From: Candidatus Saccharimonadota bacterium
GTDB taxonomy: Bacteria; Patescibacteriota; Saccharimonadia; Saccharimonadales; Saccharimonadaceae
Length of the DNA: 64,000 bases
Direction: 5' to 3'
NCBI GenBank assembly: GCA_017514765.1
Contig: JAFWIU010000010.1
Coordinates: 170,459 to 234,458 of the forward strand
In this document: in pieces, positions 1-9,147 of the stretch
Layout: each line of letters starts with the position of its first letter
Position numbering within the stretch: the stretch's first letter is position 1
The notes under the pieces: model-generated
The model's input: the letters and a program-made list of their open reading frames with translations, nothing else
What the model was told of the DNA's origin: nothing
Database searches by the model: none
Position numbers and translations under genes: made by a program

Positions 1-263
1 GCAAACAGATTATCGATCCAAGTAACGTCGCTGCATTAGTGATGGATACCGACAAGCCACTCCTCACTCTGGTCACATGTACACCACTTGGTACCTCTAG
101 AAACCGCCTGTTAGTGACTGCCGAACAGATTTCACCAAGTTATGACGGTGCATCTGAAGCCGACAAGGTTACCCCAGTAATCGATAGCGCAATGAATGAT
201 ACGCTACCGTCCAACGAACCATCCTTCTTCGAAGGAATGTGGAATTTCCTAACTGGCCAATAA
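1..263 (+). CDS. Sortase, C-terminal fragment (cut by window edge)
   Basis: Only the last ~87 codons are inside the window; the reading frame is open from base 3, upstream of the first internal ATG. The fragment carries the sortase active-site signature TLVTCTP with the catalytic cysteine, followed about ten residues later by the arginine-containing strand (SRNRLLV). Sortases are membrane-anchored cysteine transpeptidases that attach surface proteins to the cell wall at an LPxTG-like signal. The tail after the catalytic core (about 45 residues) is acidic and ends in FFEGMWNFLTG. The class cannot be decided because the N-terminal part is missing. Convergent with the PEGA gene, with only 8 bases between the stops. 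Confidence 0.85.
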   Translation, partial: KQIIDPSNVAALVMDTDKPLLTLVTCTPLGTSRNRLLVTAEQISPSYDGASEADKVTPVIDSAMNDTLPSNEPSFFEGMWNFLTGQ

Positions 264-271
264 AGTAGCGT

Positions 272-1693
272 TTATTTAGCGATTAACCATTCTCGCACGA
301 GATTGTCGTCGCTAAAATAATAGAGCCATTTATCACTGGTGATAGTGACTGGGAAATGACTGGAAACGTTGTGAGCGATGATGCGACGGTTGAGTCCATC
401 GAAGTCATAGACGATCAAATCGCCGTTTGATACGGTATACAGCATGTCGTTATCAAGCCGGCCAAAATGGTCTTCGATTTCCCATTGACGCACTGAGTTG
501 GCTTCGAAATCTAGCGTAGCTATTGTGAGATCCTTAATCAGCATAAGGTATTCACCGTTGTGACCAACTTCGATATCTTCAGGCGAGAAGGAAAGTTCAT
601 AGTTAGATATCGCATCTTCATAGTTATCGTTTTGATGAACAGTGACGATATTATTATCTAACACTGCAATATATTTAGAATCATAAAACTTACCGATCGC
701 AACTTGAACCGGAGCACTAGTCTTCTCGAGGACGGTTGCTTCGCGGTCTCCTAGCTTCAGGTAGCCTACGTAATATCCCTGAGTGTCTTCCGACGATTCG
801 GTTAGGTGTTGCTGGGCTGAAAAGACAATTTCGTTATTGTAGTGATCAAAATCAACCACACCTTCAACGAGCACTGCGGAAAGCGAGCGACCAGAAACAT
901 CAATCTTGTGCAGATTATGATTCTGGATAGCGATAAGATTGTTGGAATTATTGTCGAGGATCTCAATGCGGGAGAAATCTGCGCCAAATTCTTTAGTTAA
1001 GTTAATGCTTTTGGTGACATTATTGATATCGAGTAGGACCCACTCTGTAGATTCACCACTGCGTGTTTTGATGAGAACATGAGAAGCATCATAATCCCAA
1101 TCTAAATCAAGTATTTCACCAGTGAATAAACCGACTTTGGCGTCATCAGCCAAGCTAACGCTTGAGAATAATTCGGAAACATTAATCTTGCGTGGTGTGG
1201 GATTGTCGGTATCCAGATTAAGATAGGTCCACTCCGAAGTATTATTAATAAGCAGAACCGCATTGTGATCGGAAGAAATCGAGGCGCTAGTATATTTACT
1301 AGTGTCAATAATTGATTCTAACTGGCGTTTTTGTAGGAATAATCTGGGGTAATGTAGTCGGTAGAGTAGTCCCTCAGCAATATTGACTTCTTTGGACCAT
1401 GAATCATATCCTTCCTTAGTCAGTTTTACGGTGTGAGAACCGCTGGCGAGAATTTTGGAAGAATTGGTGCGTTCGAGCCATGAAGAAGCTTGGTCATCGA
1501 TTTCAACACTGGCGCCTGTAGGTACAGAGGAGATTTGCAACATGCCATTACGTTCTATTTCAAAATTCGAGTTAAGCCAATAGCCAGAAACGAGTAGGGC
1601 TAATACAATTACCGTTATAATAACAGCAACTACCATGAATGCTTCAGAAACGATAACTTTAATATTTTGCTTCTTGAGATAATCCGGATTCAT
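272..1693 (-). CDS. Membrane-anchored PEGA-domain protein
   Basis: 473 residues. A short N-terminal cytoplasmic stretch is followed by one strong membrane segment (about residues 13-37), then a PEGA domain (about 52-115) recognisable from ISSVPTGASVEID, SGSHTVKLTKEGYDSW and the following beta strands. The remainder (about 120-473) is rich in repeated beta-strand units with WxYLxLD and W-containing motifs, suggesting a beta-propeller-like outer domain. PEGA domains are found in surface and cell-envelope proteins. Transcribed divergently from the 1786 gene; on the minus strand a TATACT box lies 10 nt before the ATG. The substrate is unknown; the domain call is sound, the propeller is inference. 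Confidence 0.75.
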   Translation of the reverse strand: MNPDYLKKQNIKVIVSEAFMVVAVIITVIVLALLVSGYWLNSNFEIERNGMLQISSVPTGASVEIDDQASSWLERTNSSKILASGSHTVKLTKEGYDSWSKEVNIAEGLLYRLHYPRLFLQKRQLESIIDTSKYTSASISSDHNAVLLINNTSEWTYLNLDTDNPTPRKINVSELFSSVSLADDAKVGLFTGEILDLDWDYDASHVLIKTRSGESTEWVLLDINNVTKSINLTKEFGADFSRIEILDNNSNNLIAIQNHNLHKIDVSGRSLSAVLVEGVVDFDHYNNEIVFSAQQHLTESSEDTQGYYVGYLKLGDREATVLEKTSAPVQVAIGKFYDSKYIAVLDNNIVTVHQNDNYEDAISNYELSFSPEDIEVGHNGEYLMLIKDLTIATLDFEANSVRQWEIEDHFGRLDNDMLYTVSNGDLIVYDFDGLNRRIIAHNVSSHFPVTITSDKWLYYFSDDNLVREWLIAK

Positions 1694-1785
1694 ATTTATA
1701 TATAGTATAGCATATTATCCTAAAATTAACTCTTGCATTTTAAAATAAACAATAGTATGATAGATATAAGAATAAGCGAGGTAAT

Positions 1786-2676
1786 ATGCAAAAAACGGAA
1801 GGTGTAGCAAAATCCACACAACGCAAAACACAGAGTTCCACCACTCTGAATCGAAGATATGTTCAACGTCCCACTAGCGCGTCGAGTACGACCGTGAATG
1901 TTAGACGCAGTCCTAGAATCCAGCATTTCAGGGTTGAGACAGCTGGTAACACGACTACAGCTAGTACGTCCAATACCACTAGGCTCGCGCAGAGTACTAG
2001 GGAAGTACAGAAGCACCCCTTGCAAACCTCCGCAATTAATAAGATGCAAGCGATTCGTTCACAACAAACAACAGCTGGTGGGCAGAAAGGTCAGAAAATG
2101 ACAGCGAAAGAAATCAAAAATCAAGCAATTCAACAGGCTTTAGCAAGTGCTATCACAGTTGACCAGACTAGTAATGCCCAGAAGAAAAGCAAAAGGCAAA
2201 TAAAAGGTATGCGCTTCGGAGTTGGTCGCGTGGTATTAGCTCTGTCATGTGCTGCGATAGCGGTATTAGCGATTGTTTATTTCGTTAATCTAAATATGCC
2301 AGATTTATCCTTAAGAGTGGCGGCGATGCAGACTGGTATTAATGCTTCTTATCCAGGTTATATACCGAGAGGGTATGTGGTTTCGAGTATTACCTCAGAA
2401 AGCAAAAAGATTATACTCGATTTTAAGAATAGTAGTGAAGATCATACCTTCACCTTGACGGAAGAGGCTTCGTCATGGGATTCTAACGCTTTATTAAATA
2501 ATTATGTCAAAGAATCTTTCGGTGAGGGATATAAAACCATCAAGGAACAGGGATTAACTATTTATATCAATGGAAGTAATGCTGCATGGGTGAATGGTGG
2601 CGTGATTTATAAGATTAATGCCGAGGGGGATGTTTTGACCAACAAACAGATTTGTTCAATCGCTACTTCCTTGTAG
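1786..2676 (+). CDS. Bitopic membrane protein with DUF4367-like outer domain
   Basis: 296 residues. The first ~140 residues are basic, Ser/Thr/Gln-rich and probably disordered. A single hydrophobic segment follows (about 146-167, VVLALSCAAIAVLAIVYFV), and then an outer domain of about 125 residues containing YPGYIPRGYVVSS, a DFKNSSEDHTFTLTEEASSW stretch and GSNAAWVNGGVIY, which resembles DUF4367. GAGGT lies before the ATG. DUF4367-type domains are often found in anti-sigma or envelope-sensing proteins, but no sigma factor lies next to it, so its role stays open. Its 3' end faces gltX across a shared terminator. Confidence 0.6.
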   Translation: MQKTEGVAKSTQRKTQSSTTLNRRYVQRPTSASSTTVNVRRSPRIQHFRVETAGNTTTASTSNTTRLAQSTREVQKHPLQTSAINKMQAIRSQQTTAGGQKGQKMTAKEIKNQAIQQALASAITVDQTSNAQKKSKRQIKGMRFGVGRVVLALSCAAIAVLAIVYFVNLNMPDLSLRVAAMQTGINASYPGYIPRGYVVSSITSESKKIILDFKNSSEDHTFTLTEEASSWDSNALLNNYVKESFGEGYKTIKEQGLTIYINGSNAAWVNGGVIYKINAEGDVLTNKQICSIATSL

Positions 2677-2699
2677 TATAGAGAATTAGCAAATAAATA

Positions 2700-2726
2700 G
2701 CATCACTAGTGAGTGATGCTGTTTTA
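2700..2726. terminator. Bidirectional intrinsic terminator
   Basis: Perfect 8-bp hairpin GCATCACT/AGTGATGC (2700-2719) followed by TGTTTTA on the plus strand, and preceded by an A-rich stretch that reads as a weak T tract on the minus strand. It lies between the convergent 1786 gene and gltX. Confidence 0.65.
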
Positions 2727-2743
2727 TAGTTCTGGTGGTTTAG

Positions 2744-4183
2744 CTAGATAGCTCTTGCTACCGCATTGAGTCTAGCTAGGGAAGTATCACGCCCAAGAAC
2801 TGACATAGTAAGATTAAGAGCAGGGCTGAACGGTGCAAAGCTAAGTGACAACCGAATCAAACTAAAGAGCTCAGCTGGCTTCCTGTCGGTATCTTGAAGT
2901 AATTGGTTCAAAACATCTTGTAATGAATCGGCATCCCAATGAGATAATGCGGAAAGCCGAGCTATTGAAGTCTTGAGCAGTTCTTCCAGTTCGGACTCCG
3001 AAAGTTTCTTGAGGAATTTATTATTTGTGATCATGTCCAGATCAATTTCGGGGTCGGCAAAGAAGTAGCCGGTCATACTACGTAAGTCTGATAGAGTCTT
3101 GAGACGATCATAAATAATGGCAAGGACTTGTTTTCTATACTCATCAGTGTGATTGTGGGCGGTTTCTGGCCAGAAGCCACCAGAGCGCTCATAGAGGGCA
3201 TTAACACCTTGTTCGTCCATGATACGACGCAACCATTGACCATTCATCCATAGGAGCTTAGTCTCATCATAGCGGGCTCCAGAGGTTTGGATACGGTCAA
3301 GTGAAAAGGCTTTGATAAGTTCGTCCTTAGTATAGATTTCCTGTTCAGTACCATCATTCCATCCTAAACAAGCTAGGTAGTTCAACATAGCTTCGGGCAG
3401 AACACCATCGTCGCGATACTCGGTTACTGATTTGGCACCATCACGCTTACCCAGCTTTTTATTGCCTTGAGGAGCTAGGATGTGTGGCAAGGATACCAGC
3501 TTCGGACGTTTAATACCCAGTGCATCGTACAGAGCTAAGTAATTCGGAGTACTGGAAAGGTATTCCACGCCGCGCATTACATGGGTGACGCCCATCTCAG
3601 CATCATCAACAATGTGAGCGAAATTATAAGTCGGGAAACCGTCTTTTTTGATTAATACAATATCATCTTGTACTTCAGGTCCAGCGTGCATATCGCCCAT
3701 CACTTCATCATGCCACTGATACTCTTTAGGCTCTGCCTTAAATCTAAGTGGAATGCCTGGCTCCCATTCCGGAGTGTTGTCTGGACGGTAGTTACGATAG
3801 AGAAATGGTGTCTTGTTGGCGTTGCATTCTTGGCGGTATTGTTCAATTTGAGTTGACGGGGTGGGATCAGCATAGGCGCGACCAGACGCGATAAGTTTAC
3901 GAGCATACTTGTGATAAATCGCTTTGCGTTCACTCTGAAAGTATGGTGCGTGAGGGCCGCCCACAATGGGTCCTTCGTCCCAGTTTAGTCCTAACCACTC
4001 TAGCGTGTCTTCAATTAATTCTGTAGCACCCTCAACATATCGCTCTCGATCGGTATCTTCGATGCGCAAAATCATTTTACCGTTCTGCTGTTTGGCTAAG
4101 AGGTAAGGATAAATCGCAGAGCGGACATTACCGATGTGGATATAGCCGGTTGGACTCGGCGCAAACCTTGTAACTGTTTCCAT
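2744..4183 (-). CDS. gltX: Glutamyl-tRNA synthetase
   Basis: 479 residues, normal for bacterial GluRS. The class I HIGH motif appears as HIGN at residues 16-19 after RFAPSPTGYI, and the KMSKS loop as KLGKRDG near residue 246. LRIEDTDRERY and the glutamate-binding pocket segments are present, and the C-terminal all-helical anticodon-binding domain is complete. It charges tRNA-Glu; in bacteria without GlnRS it also charges tRNA-Gln, but this cannot be read here. The start is supported by a TATAAT box 7 nt upstream of the ATG on the minus strand with no Shine-Dalgarno, so the message is probably leaderless. tRNA-Glu(CTC) lies about 2.7 kb away. Confidence 0.97.
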   Translation of the reverse strand: METVTRFAPSPTGYIHIGNVRSAIYPYLLAKQQNGKMILRIEDTDRERYVEGATELIEDTLEWLGLNWDEGPIVGGPHAPYFQSERKAIYHKYARKLIASGRAYADPTPSTQIEQYRQECNANKTPFLYRNYRPDNTPEWEPGIPLRFKAEPKEYQWHDEVMGDMHAGPEVQDDIVLIKKDGFPTYNFAHIVDDAEMGVTHVMRGVEYLSSTPNYLALYDALGIKRPKLVSLPHILAPQGNKKLGKRDGAKSVTEYRDDGVLPEAMLNYLACLGWNDGTEQEIYTKDELIKAFSLDRIQTSGARYDETKLLWMNGQWLRRIMDEQGVNALYERSGGFWPETAHNHTDEYRKQVLAIIYDRLKTLSDLRSMTGYFFADPEIDLDMITNNKFLKKLSESELEELLKTSIARLSALSHWDADSLQDVLNQLLQDTDRKPAELFSLIRLSLSFAPFSPALNLTMSVLGRDTSLARLNAVARAI

Positions 4184-4204
4184 ACTGATTATTATATCAC
4201 AATA

Positions 4205-5293
4205 CTAGATAAATTCTTCATCATCATCTTCGTCATCGTCTTCGTCGCGCTTAGCAAGGATAAAGAAAATAATGCCAGCAGTAGCAGCAGTCACTGCTGT
4301 AGCGGCGAGTCCAATAGGAAGTGAGGAGCCGCTCTCGGTAATGTTGGTCTGAGTAGTAACCGTGACGCCTTGAGCTGGAGCGTAGGAAGCTCTGTTGTCA
4401 CCGGCACTAACCTCGGTGGTAGTTGTGTTAGCGTTTGAGGTAGAAGTGCGAACCGTATTAACCGTCGTGCCATTATGCCCACTGATACCGGTGCCAGTGC
4501 TAGAATTAGCGCCTGTATATGTAGCAACTGTATTACTTGAGTCAACATCAGTATTGGGTGTGGCTGGGTCAGTTGGAGTGATGGGGTTATAGCCAGGGTC
4601 AGATGAATTCTCTTCGATAGTGCCAGTAACTACACTAATAATCACTGTGTTGAGGTAAGTACCGGCTGGTTTCTCGGCGTTGGCTTTGGCGCCAAAGTAA
4701 ACACTTTGAACGCCGCTCTTAGTACCTGAATTAGCTTTCAAAATAGTGATAGGCGTTGCAGTACTGGTTGTGAGCGGGTAGTAATTGCTACTTTCATTAC
4801 CGGCGTCGGTTTCACCATAGGTGCGGCCGTCGTTAGCATTTGAAGCGTTCTTGAGGGAATATCCCCAATTATTTACTGGGAATGCGCCACGCGTGGTACT
4901 GCTAGACACCGTAGGGATATAGTAGGACGAACCAAGCATGGTATGAGTAAGATTGGTGTCGTCCCTAGAATACATTGAGGCAGTAAAACCGTTCGCTACG
5001 TTAGTATTAATATCAACCACTACGGTGTTACGTAGGAATTCATTAATATTGCCGGTAGCACCAGCAGAGGGAGTGGTGACTGCTACGGCGATGGAATCCT
5101 GTACGTTGATTTGGAAAGTAGCATTAGCAGTATCGCTAGCAGAAGCCTCGTCAGCTGGTATAGAAGATAGGCTCAGAATCGCACCGCAAGCAAACAGAAG
5201 CGATGCTAGAAACATGCCCGCCCAGGCTTTCTTATAATATGTTGCTTCAAGCATTAACGCCCGAAAGCTTTTGTGAGATTCGTTTTTATTCAT
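4205..5293 (-). CDS. Secreted, C-terminally anchored surface protein
   Basis: 362 residues. An N-terminal hydrophobic segment (about 24-45, AGMFLASLLFACGAILSLSS) follows a basic stretch and looks like a signal peptide or anchor. The body is Ser/Thr/Asn-rich with beta-strand features and a low-complexity Thr/Asn/Ser region at about 240-320. The C-terminus has a second hydrophobic segment and then an acidic Asp/Glu tail. A proline occurs just before the C-terminal hydrophobic segment (SSLPIGLAAT), but a full LPxTG signal is not seen, so sortase anchoring is uncertain. No family was recognised. With the sortase and the DUF3048 gene it makes this end of the window rich in envelope proteins. Confidence 0.6.
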   Translation of the reverse strand: MNKNESHKSFRALMLEATYYKKAWAGMFLASLLFACGAILSLSSIPADEASASDTANATFQINVQDSIAVAVTTPSAGATGNINEFLRNTVVVDINTNVANGFTASMYSRDDTNLTHTMLGSSYYIPTVSSSTTRGAFPVNNWGYSLKNASNANDGRTYGETDAGNESSNYYPLTTSTATPITILKANSGTKSGVQSVYFGAKANAEKPAGTYLNTVIISVVTGTIEENSSDPGYNPITPTDPATPNTDVDSSNTVATYTGANSSTGTGISGHNGTTVNTVRTSTSNANTTTTEVSAGDNRASYAPAQGVTVTTQTNITESGSSLPIGLAATAVTAATAGIIFFILAKRDEDDDEDDDEEFI

Positions 5294-5447
5294 TTACATA
5301 TGACCTTTAATTGTCCTGTATTTATATTAGCATAAGAAAAATTATAAGTAAATAGATTTTTAGAAAAATAGCCCGTAATGCATAAAAACTGTGGAAAAAA
5401 CTTATGTTTTTGTATATAATTAATAGTAGCTTAATTTGGAGCAATTG

Positions 5448-6743
5448 ATGGATACAAACAATCACATAGTAACAAATGAAGAACTCGCATCGGCTTTCGG
5501 TGGTGCTGTGCCACAAACACCCGTTGCTAGCAGCAATAATGGTGCGGGGATTCCTGATAAACAGGCTAAGAAACCTACGAAGAAGCAAAAATGGGATAAA
5601 CTAACGATCGCTTTCTATGTAATCGGTGGGCTGGGGATAGCTGGAGGCGTAACAATGTTACTGTTTAGTTTGTTAACTATGCCAGAAACAGTCGGTTCAG
5701 TACGGTATCCTGATTTGACGAAAAAAGAGAGTGGGGAAAAGGTATATAGCAATTTAACCGGTGAAGTACTGGCAGATGCTTCACTAAAGAATGCCCCAGC
5801 TTACTGTATTCAGACACCCAATGGGACCGATGGCGCACGTCCGCACGCCGGGCTTAATCAAGCTGGAGTAATATTTGAAGCAATCGCAGAAGCAGGTATC
5901 ACCCGTTTTGCGGCAATTTATCAAAATCCAACCGCATCGATCATCGGACCAATCCGCTCTTTGCGAATATACTATTTGCAATGGGATACACCGTTCGATT
6001 GTACGATTGTGCACGCTGGTGGTTCGGGAGATGCTTTGGCTGCCGTGTCGCGTGGTTACAAAAACTTAGATGAAAACTACAGCTACATGTATCGTGGTAC
6101 CTACGGCAGTAGGTTATGGAATAATTTGTTTACCACAGCTGGTAATTTGCGACGTTTCAGCGAAGACAATAACTATACTACTTCAGAGATTAAGGGGTTT
6201 GCCAGGATGACACCGGAAGAAAGCGAACGAAGCCGCATTGATGAATTAGTGATAGAAAAGCTCAATATTGTAAAGCCTAGCACGAAAAACACTGCGGAGT
6301 TAAAGCCGGCGGTAGCAAATATTAGTTTTCGGTTAGGTGGCTGGGGAGATTTTAATGTTAATTATCAATATGACGCTACTTCCAATAAGTATTTGAGGAG
6401 TTACGAATCTGGTAGTCAGCATCAAGTCTACAGCTGTCCTGAAGGGGATGGTGGTGGTAACCCAGAAGATTCTTGCAACTTAACCCAGATGACACCTTCA
6501 GTAGTAATTGCAATGATGGTATCAGAACGTCGCGCCGCCGATAACTATCATGAGGACATCGATGTGATTGGCATGGGTGATGCTTATATTTTCCAAAACG
6601 GCGTGGCTCTAAGTGGTACTTGGAAGAAAGATTCTACAGAGTCGCAAATCCAATTCCTGGATTCGGATAATAAAGAAATACGCCTAGCGCCTGGTCAGAC
6701 TATGATTACGGCGGTCCCAAATTACGGAAGTGTTGCATTTTAA
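5448..6743 (+). CDS. DUF3048 (YerB-family) membrane-anchored protein
   Basis: 431 residues from the ATG at 5448, chosen because GGAG lies 6 nt upstream; a TTG 12 bases earlier is less likely. A cytoplasmic stretch of ~45 residues precedes one membrane segment (about 48-71). The outer part carries the DUF3048 signature: RPHAGLNQAGVIFEAIAEAG, ITRFAAIYQ, IGPIRSLR and the DCTIVHAGGS segment, followed by the C-terminal half (FRLGGWGDFNVNYQYD, RAADNYHEDIDVIGMGDA). YerB-family proteins are extracytoplasmic lipoproteins or anchored proteins of unknown activity. It is transcribed from an upstream TATAAT box close to 5415-5425. Confidence 0.85.
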   Translation: MDTNNHIVTNEELASAFGGAVPQTPVASSNNGAGIPDKQAKKPTKKQKWDKLTIAFYVIGGLGIAGGVTMLLFSLLTMPETVGSVRYPDLTKKESGEKVYSNLTGEVLADASLKNAPAYCIQTPNGTDGARPHAGLNQAGVIFEAIAEAGITRFAAIYQNPTASIIGPIRSLRIYYLQWDTPFDCTIVHAGGSGDALAAVSRGYKNLDENYSYMYRGTYGSRLWNNLFTTAGNLRRFSEDNNYTTSEIKGFARMTPEESERSRIDELVIEKLNIVKPSTKNTAELKPAVANISFRLGGWGDFNVNYQYDATSNKYLRSYESGSQHQVYSCPEGDGGGNPEDSCNLTQMTPSVVIAMMVSERRAADNYHEDIDVIGMGDAYIFQNGVALSGTWKKDSTESQIQFLDSDNKEIRLAPGQTMITAVPNYGSVAF

Positions 6744-6755
6744 AAACGTGTGTGC

Positions 6756-6793
6756 TATAATGAGGTTACGGACCTAACCCCCCTTAGGTCCGT
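6756..6793 (+). promoter_or_regulatory. TATAAT box followed by perfect 10-bp hairpin ahead of tRNA-Glu
   Basis: A -10-like TATAAT (6756-6761) is followed at once by a perfect inverted repeat, ACGGACCTAA (6768-6777) and TTAGGTCCGT (6784-6793), with an all-C loop. No T tract follows, so it is a poor terminator. It probably belongs to the 5' part of the tRNA-Glu precursor, or to the 3' end of the DUF3048 message. Confidence 0.4.
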
Positions 6794-6855
6794 ATCTTGT
6801 ATATGGTTCGGTACTTGTTTTGCTCGTACTGGAATCGATGTTCGTTATTTAGCTT

Positions 6856-6932
6856 GGTTCCGTCGTCTAGTGGTCTAGGACGTCTGGTTCTCATCCAGAA
6901 AATCGCGGGTTCGACTCCCGCCGGAATCACCA
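6856..6932 (+). tRNA. tRNA-Glu (CTC)
   Basis: Cloverleaf readable by eye: acceptor stem GGTTCCG/CGGAATC, D arm with GTCTAGTGGTCTAGGAC, anticodon stem TCTGG/CCAGA around the loop TTCTCAT (anticodon CTC), T arm GCGGG-TTCGACT-CCCGC, discriminator A and an encoded CCA at 6930-6932. Followed directly by an intrinsic terminator. Confidence 0.95.
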
Positions 6933-6944
6933 AAGAATAAAAAG

Positions 6945-6970
6945 AAGGCCCGAAGGGTCTTATTTTTATT
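6945..6970 (+). terminator. Terminator of tRNA-Glu
   Basis: Stem AAGGCCC (6945-6951) and GGGTCTT (6955-6961) with a GAA loop, one G-U pair, then ATTTTTATT. Confidence 0.8.
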
Positions 6971-6980
6971 CCATATTTGA

Positions 6981-7213
6981 CAAAGCTGTAATGATTTGCA
7001 AGAACTGGACTTGGCAGTTGTAATACCTACAATAATCGTCAGGCGCTTCGCGTCTTAGCGCACCATATAACGATTCTATATATGTACAGTTTGCACTAGA
7101 CGATATTGATTATTAGCACTATAACGCAATAACCGACGCTTGCACACTGGATTATTATAGACATTACAACGAGCCAAATCTGGTAAATGTTCTTGAAAAT
7201 CATTGTAGTTTTG
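6981..7213. repeat. Long palindromic element B
   Basis: Left arm 6981-7005 and right arm 7189-7213 are complementary at 21 of 25 positions. Inside, GTTGTAAT (7017-7024) pairs with ATTACAAC (7163-7170) and the adjacent TACAATAATC pairs with GATTATTATA. The core segment at 7037-7063 matches 20965-20991 of element A at 25 of 27 positions. No ORF of note is inside. It is thus a diverged copy of element A, with different arm sequences that are still self-complementary. Confidence 0.8.
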
Positions 7214-7557
7214 TTCGAAATATGCTCTGCAAATCATTTTTATGCGAAGAAAGAAGCCTAGAACTGTTCCATATATAATACATAGTGCCGAAATTATATT
7301 ACAGTGTCATACATTTGAATTAGTGGGGTTGTAGTTTCTGATGAAGTATGCTTAGATACGCTTAGGTTGGCTTCGGTGTTTAGTGGATGAAACAACGATT
7401 GTTGCAACACAAGAATTGTCTTGCGCGGGTGTGGAGCTTCATTAAACAGCTATGTTAGGCGTGCCAGAAGTTCAGAAAGGATAAAGATGAGTATAAAGCT
7501 TTCGTTATGGCGGATCCGGATTACTGTAAATCTCTCATTACAGCGAGGAAGCTGAAG
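7214..7557. other. Gene-free stretch, possibly with a decayed coding remnant
   Basis: No convincing gene. A short open frame runs 7459-7569 without a good start, encoding a protein-like peptide (includes DEYKAFVMADPDYCKS and ends in lysines); internal ATGs at 7488 (other frame, with AAGGA upstream) and 7507 exist. Another short open stretch with VSDEVCLDTLRLASVFSG lies at about 7327-7380 and ends in a stop. These could be fragments of an inactivated gene, but no family was recognised. Confidence 0.2.
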
Positions 7558-7588
7558 AAAAAATTCTAGTTGGTAACGCCGACTAGAA
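7558..7588 (-). terminator. Hairpin with T tract on the minus strand
   Basis: TTCTAGTTGG (7564-7573) pairs with CCGACTAGAA (7579-7588) with one G-U pair; on the minus strand it is followed by TTTTTTC. It looks like an intrinsic terminator for a minus-strand transcript, although no minus-strand gene is evident just upstream of it. Confidence 0.5.
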
Positions 7589-7713
7589 CTAACCCAATAG
7601 AATATAGTTCCCAACGCTATATTCCTTATGATTTAATGATATAGTTTATGATGAAGATTGTTAAGCTCTGTGATAGATTTGCTGAATTGGGGTAAATATG
7701 GTAATATATAAAC

Positions 7714-9126
7714 ATGAAAAGATTACCAATCGTAGCACTAATCGGACAGACAAATGCTGGAAAGTCTAGCTTTTTGAATCGGATGGCGCATCGTAATATC
7801 GCTATCGTGGCACGCGAAGAGGGAACTACGCGTGATAATGTGATAGCTACGATTGATGAAACTTTTATCTTGGTAGACACAGCGGGTCTAAAGGATCCTT
7901 CGGATGATTTTGAAGCTTCTATCCAGGAGCAAATCCAGGATGCGATTAATTCGGCCGATGTAATTCTAGTAACACTGGACTCTTCCAAATATTTCAACCA
8001 CCGCGATGCCAGTATCGCTAAAGACGCTTTGCGCTCCGGCAAACCAGTATTATTGGTGCTTAATAAATGTGATTTAGCCGAATCGTTGCCGGTTGAAGAG
8101 TTCCGAGCACTAGGAATTGCACCCGAGTGTATTTATTATGTCTCTGCGACCACTGGCCAGGGAATTGAAAAATTAAAAGAGGGCGTAAATGACTCTTTAA
8201 GGGGATTCCGGAGCGCGGCAGCGCGAGGGTTAGCGCCGACTATCCGTGGCGACGGGTTGGCCGGACACGACCCGAAAAGAGCCATTGAGCCCTCTTTGAA
8301 ACTTGCATTAATTGGTCGGCCAAATGTGGGAAAATCATCATTATTCAATGCGCTCGGGCGCAAGCAACAAGCAATCGTGAGTTCAAGGCAGGGAACGACA
8401 AGGGACGTAAATCGCGTGCAAGTAAAATACAAAAGTCGGGAACTAGAGATTCTTGATACTGCGGGACTGCGCAAGCCCGGTAAGCGCGAGGTAGGAATCG
8501 AGAAGTTTAGCGCGATTAGGACTTTGGCGGCGATTGAAGAGGCAGATATTTGTTGCTTGTTGGTTGATTCAACCGAACCTCATAGCAAACTAGACCAAGC
8601 TTTGGCGGGACAGATTATAGAAGCCGGCAAAGGAATCGTCATGGTCGTCACGAAATCAGATTTATTAGAAAATGCTGAACCGACTAACTATTTCGGCGAA
8701 GAAAACGTCGGCAACCGCACAGCGGCGGATTTTTTGATTGATCAACTGGAGAAGGATTTTGATTTTTTGCCTTATGCTCCTGTATTATTGACTTCGTCAA
8801 CGACGGGAGAAAATGTGACGCAGTTGTTCGAGCTAGCATTACAAATAGATGAAGCTAGACACACCGAAGTAAAGACGGCAGAACTGAATAAAATTTTAAA
8901 TGAGGCGATGGTGTCGCATCCGCCAGCAGGACTCAAGAACACGCGCCCGAAACCAAAATATATTGTACAGACCGATGTCTGCCCGCCGTGGTTTGTGGTG
9001 CATGGGCATGAGCTTGGGCTATTGCATTGGTCATGGAAGCGGTTTCTGGAACGCAAAATTCGCGAAAAATATCCTTTTGTAGGAACACCGATCAAATTTT
9101 CATTTAGAAGTGACGATAAATCATAA
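7714..9126 (+). CDS. der: Ribosome-assembly GTPase Der (EngA)
   Basis: 470 residues with two tandem GTPase domains and a C-terminal KH-like domain, the arrangement unique to Der. Domain 1 has a G1 motif GQTNAGKSS (residues 11-19, unusual against the common GRPNVGKS), G2 EGTTRD, G3 DTAG and G4 NKCD; domain 2 has GRPNVGKSS (about 200-208), QGTTRD, DTAGLRKPGK and TKSD. The KH-like end has PPWFVVHGH. Der acts in 50S subunit maturation. The linker between the GTPase domains (about residues 155-195) holds a translated GC-rich palindromic element (8176-8297). The ATG at 7714 follows an AT-rich -10-like sequence with no clear Shine-Dalgarno. Confidence 0.95.
   Translation: MKRLPIVALIGQTNAGKSSFLNRMAHRNIAIVAREEGTTRDNVIATIDETFILVDTAGLKDPSDDFEASIQEQIQDAINSADVILVTLDSSKYFNHRDASIAKDALRSGKPVLLVLNKCDLAESLPVEEFRALGIAPECIYYVSATTGQGIEKLKEGVNDSLRGFRSAAARGLAPTIRGDGLAGHDPKRAIEPSLKLALIGRPNVGKSSLFNALGRKQQAIVSSRQGTTRDVNRVQVKYKSRELEILDTAGLRKPGKREVGIEKFSAIRTLAAIEEADICCLLVDSTEPHSKLDQALAGQIIEAGKGIVMVVTKSDLLENAEPTNYFGEENVGNRTAADFLIDQLEKDFDFLPYAPVLLTSSTTGENVTQLFELALQIDEARHTEVKTAELNKILNEAMVSHPPAGLKNTRPKPKYIVQTDVCPPWFVVHGHELGLLHWSWKRFLERKIREKYPFVGTPIKFSFRSDDKS
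8176..8297. repeat. In-frame palindromic element H1 inside der
   Basis: Left arm 8176-8198 and right arm 8275-8297 are complementary at 18 of 23 positions. The GC-rich core (about 8201-8274) aligns with the core of element H2 (21975-22093, opposite strand) at roughly four of five positions, including GGAGCGCGGCAGCGCGAG and CCGTGGCGACGGG. In der it is translated as RSAAARGLAPTIRGDGLAG; in H2 the same frame gives RSAAARDVAPATRGDGLAG. Length is a multiple that keeps the frame. It sits in the linker between the two GTPase domains, where extra residues are tolerable. Confidence 0.85.
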
Positions 9127-9147
9127 AAGTGTGCTAGAATAGAAGTA

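Noticed and set aside
6945..7600. CRISPR array or IS element
   Set aside because: No short repeats at regular spacing and no transposase in this or any other gene-free stretch of the window.
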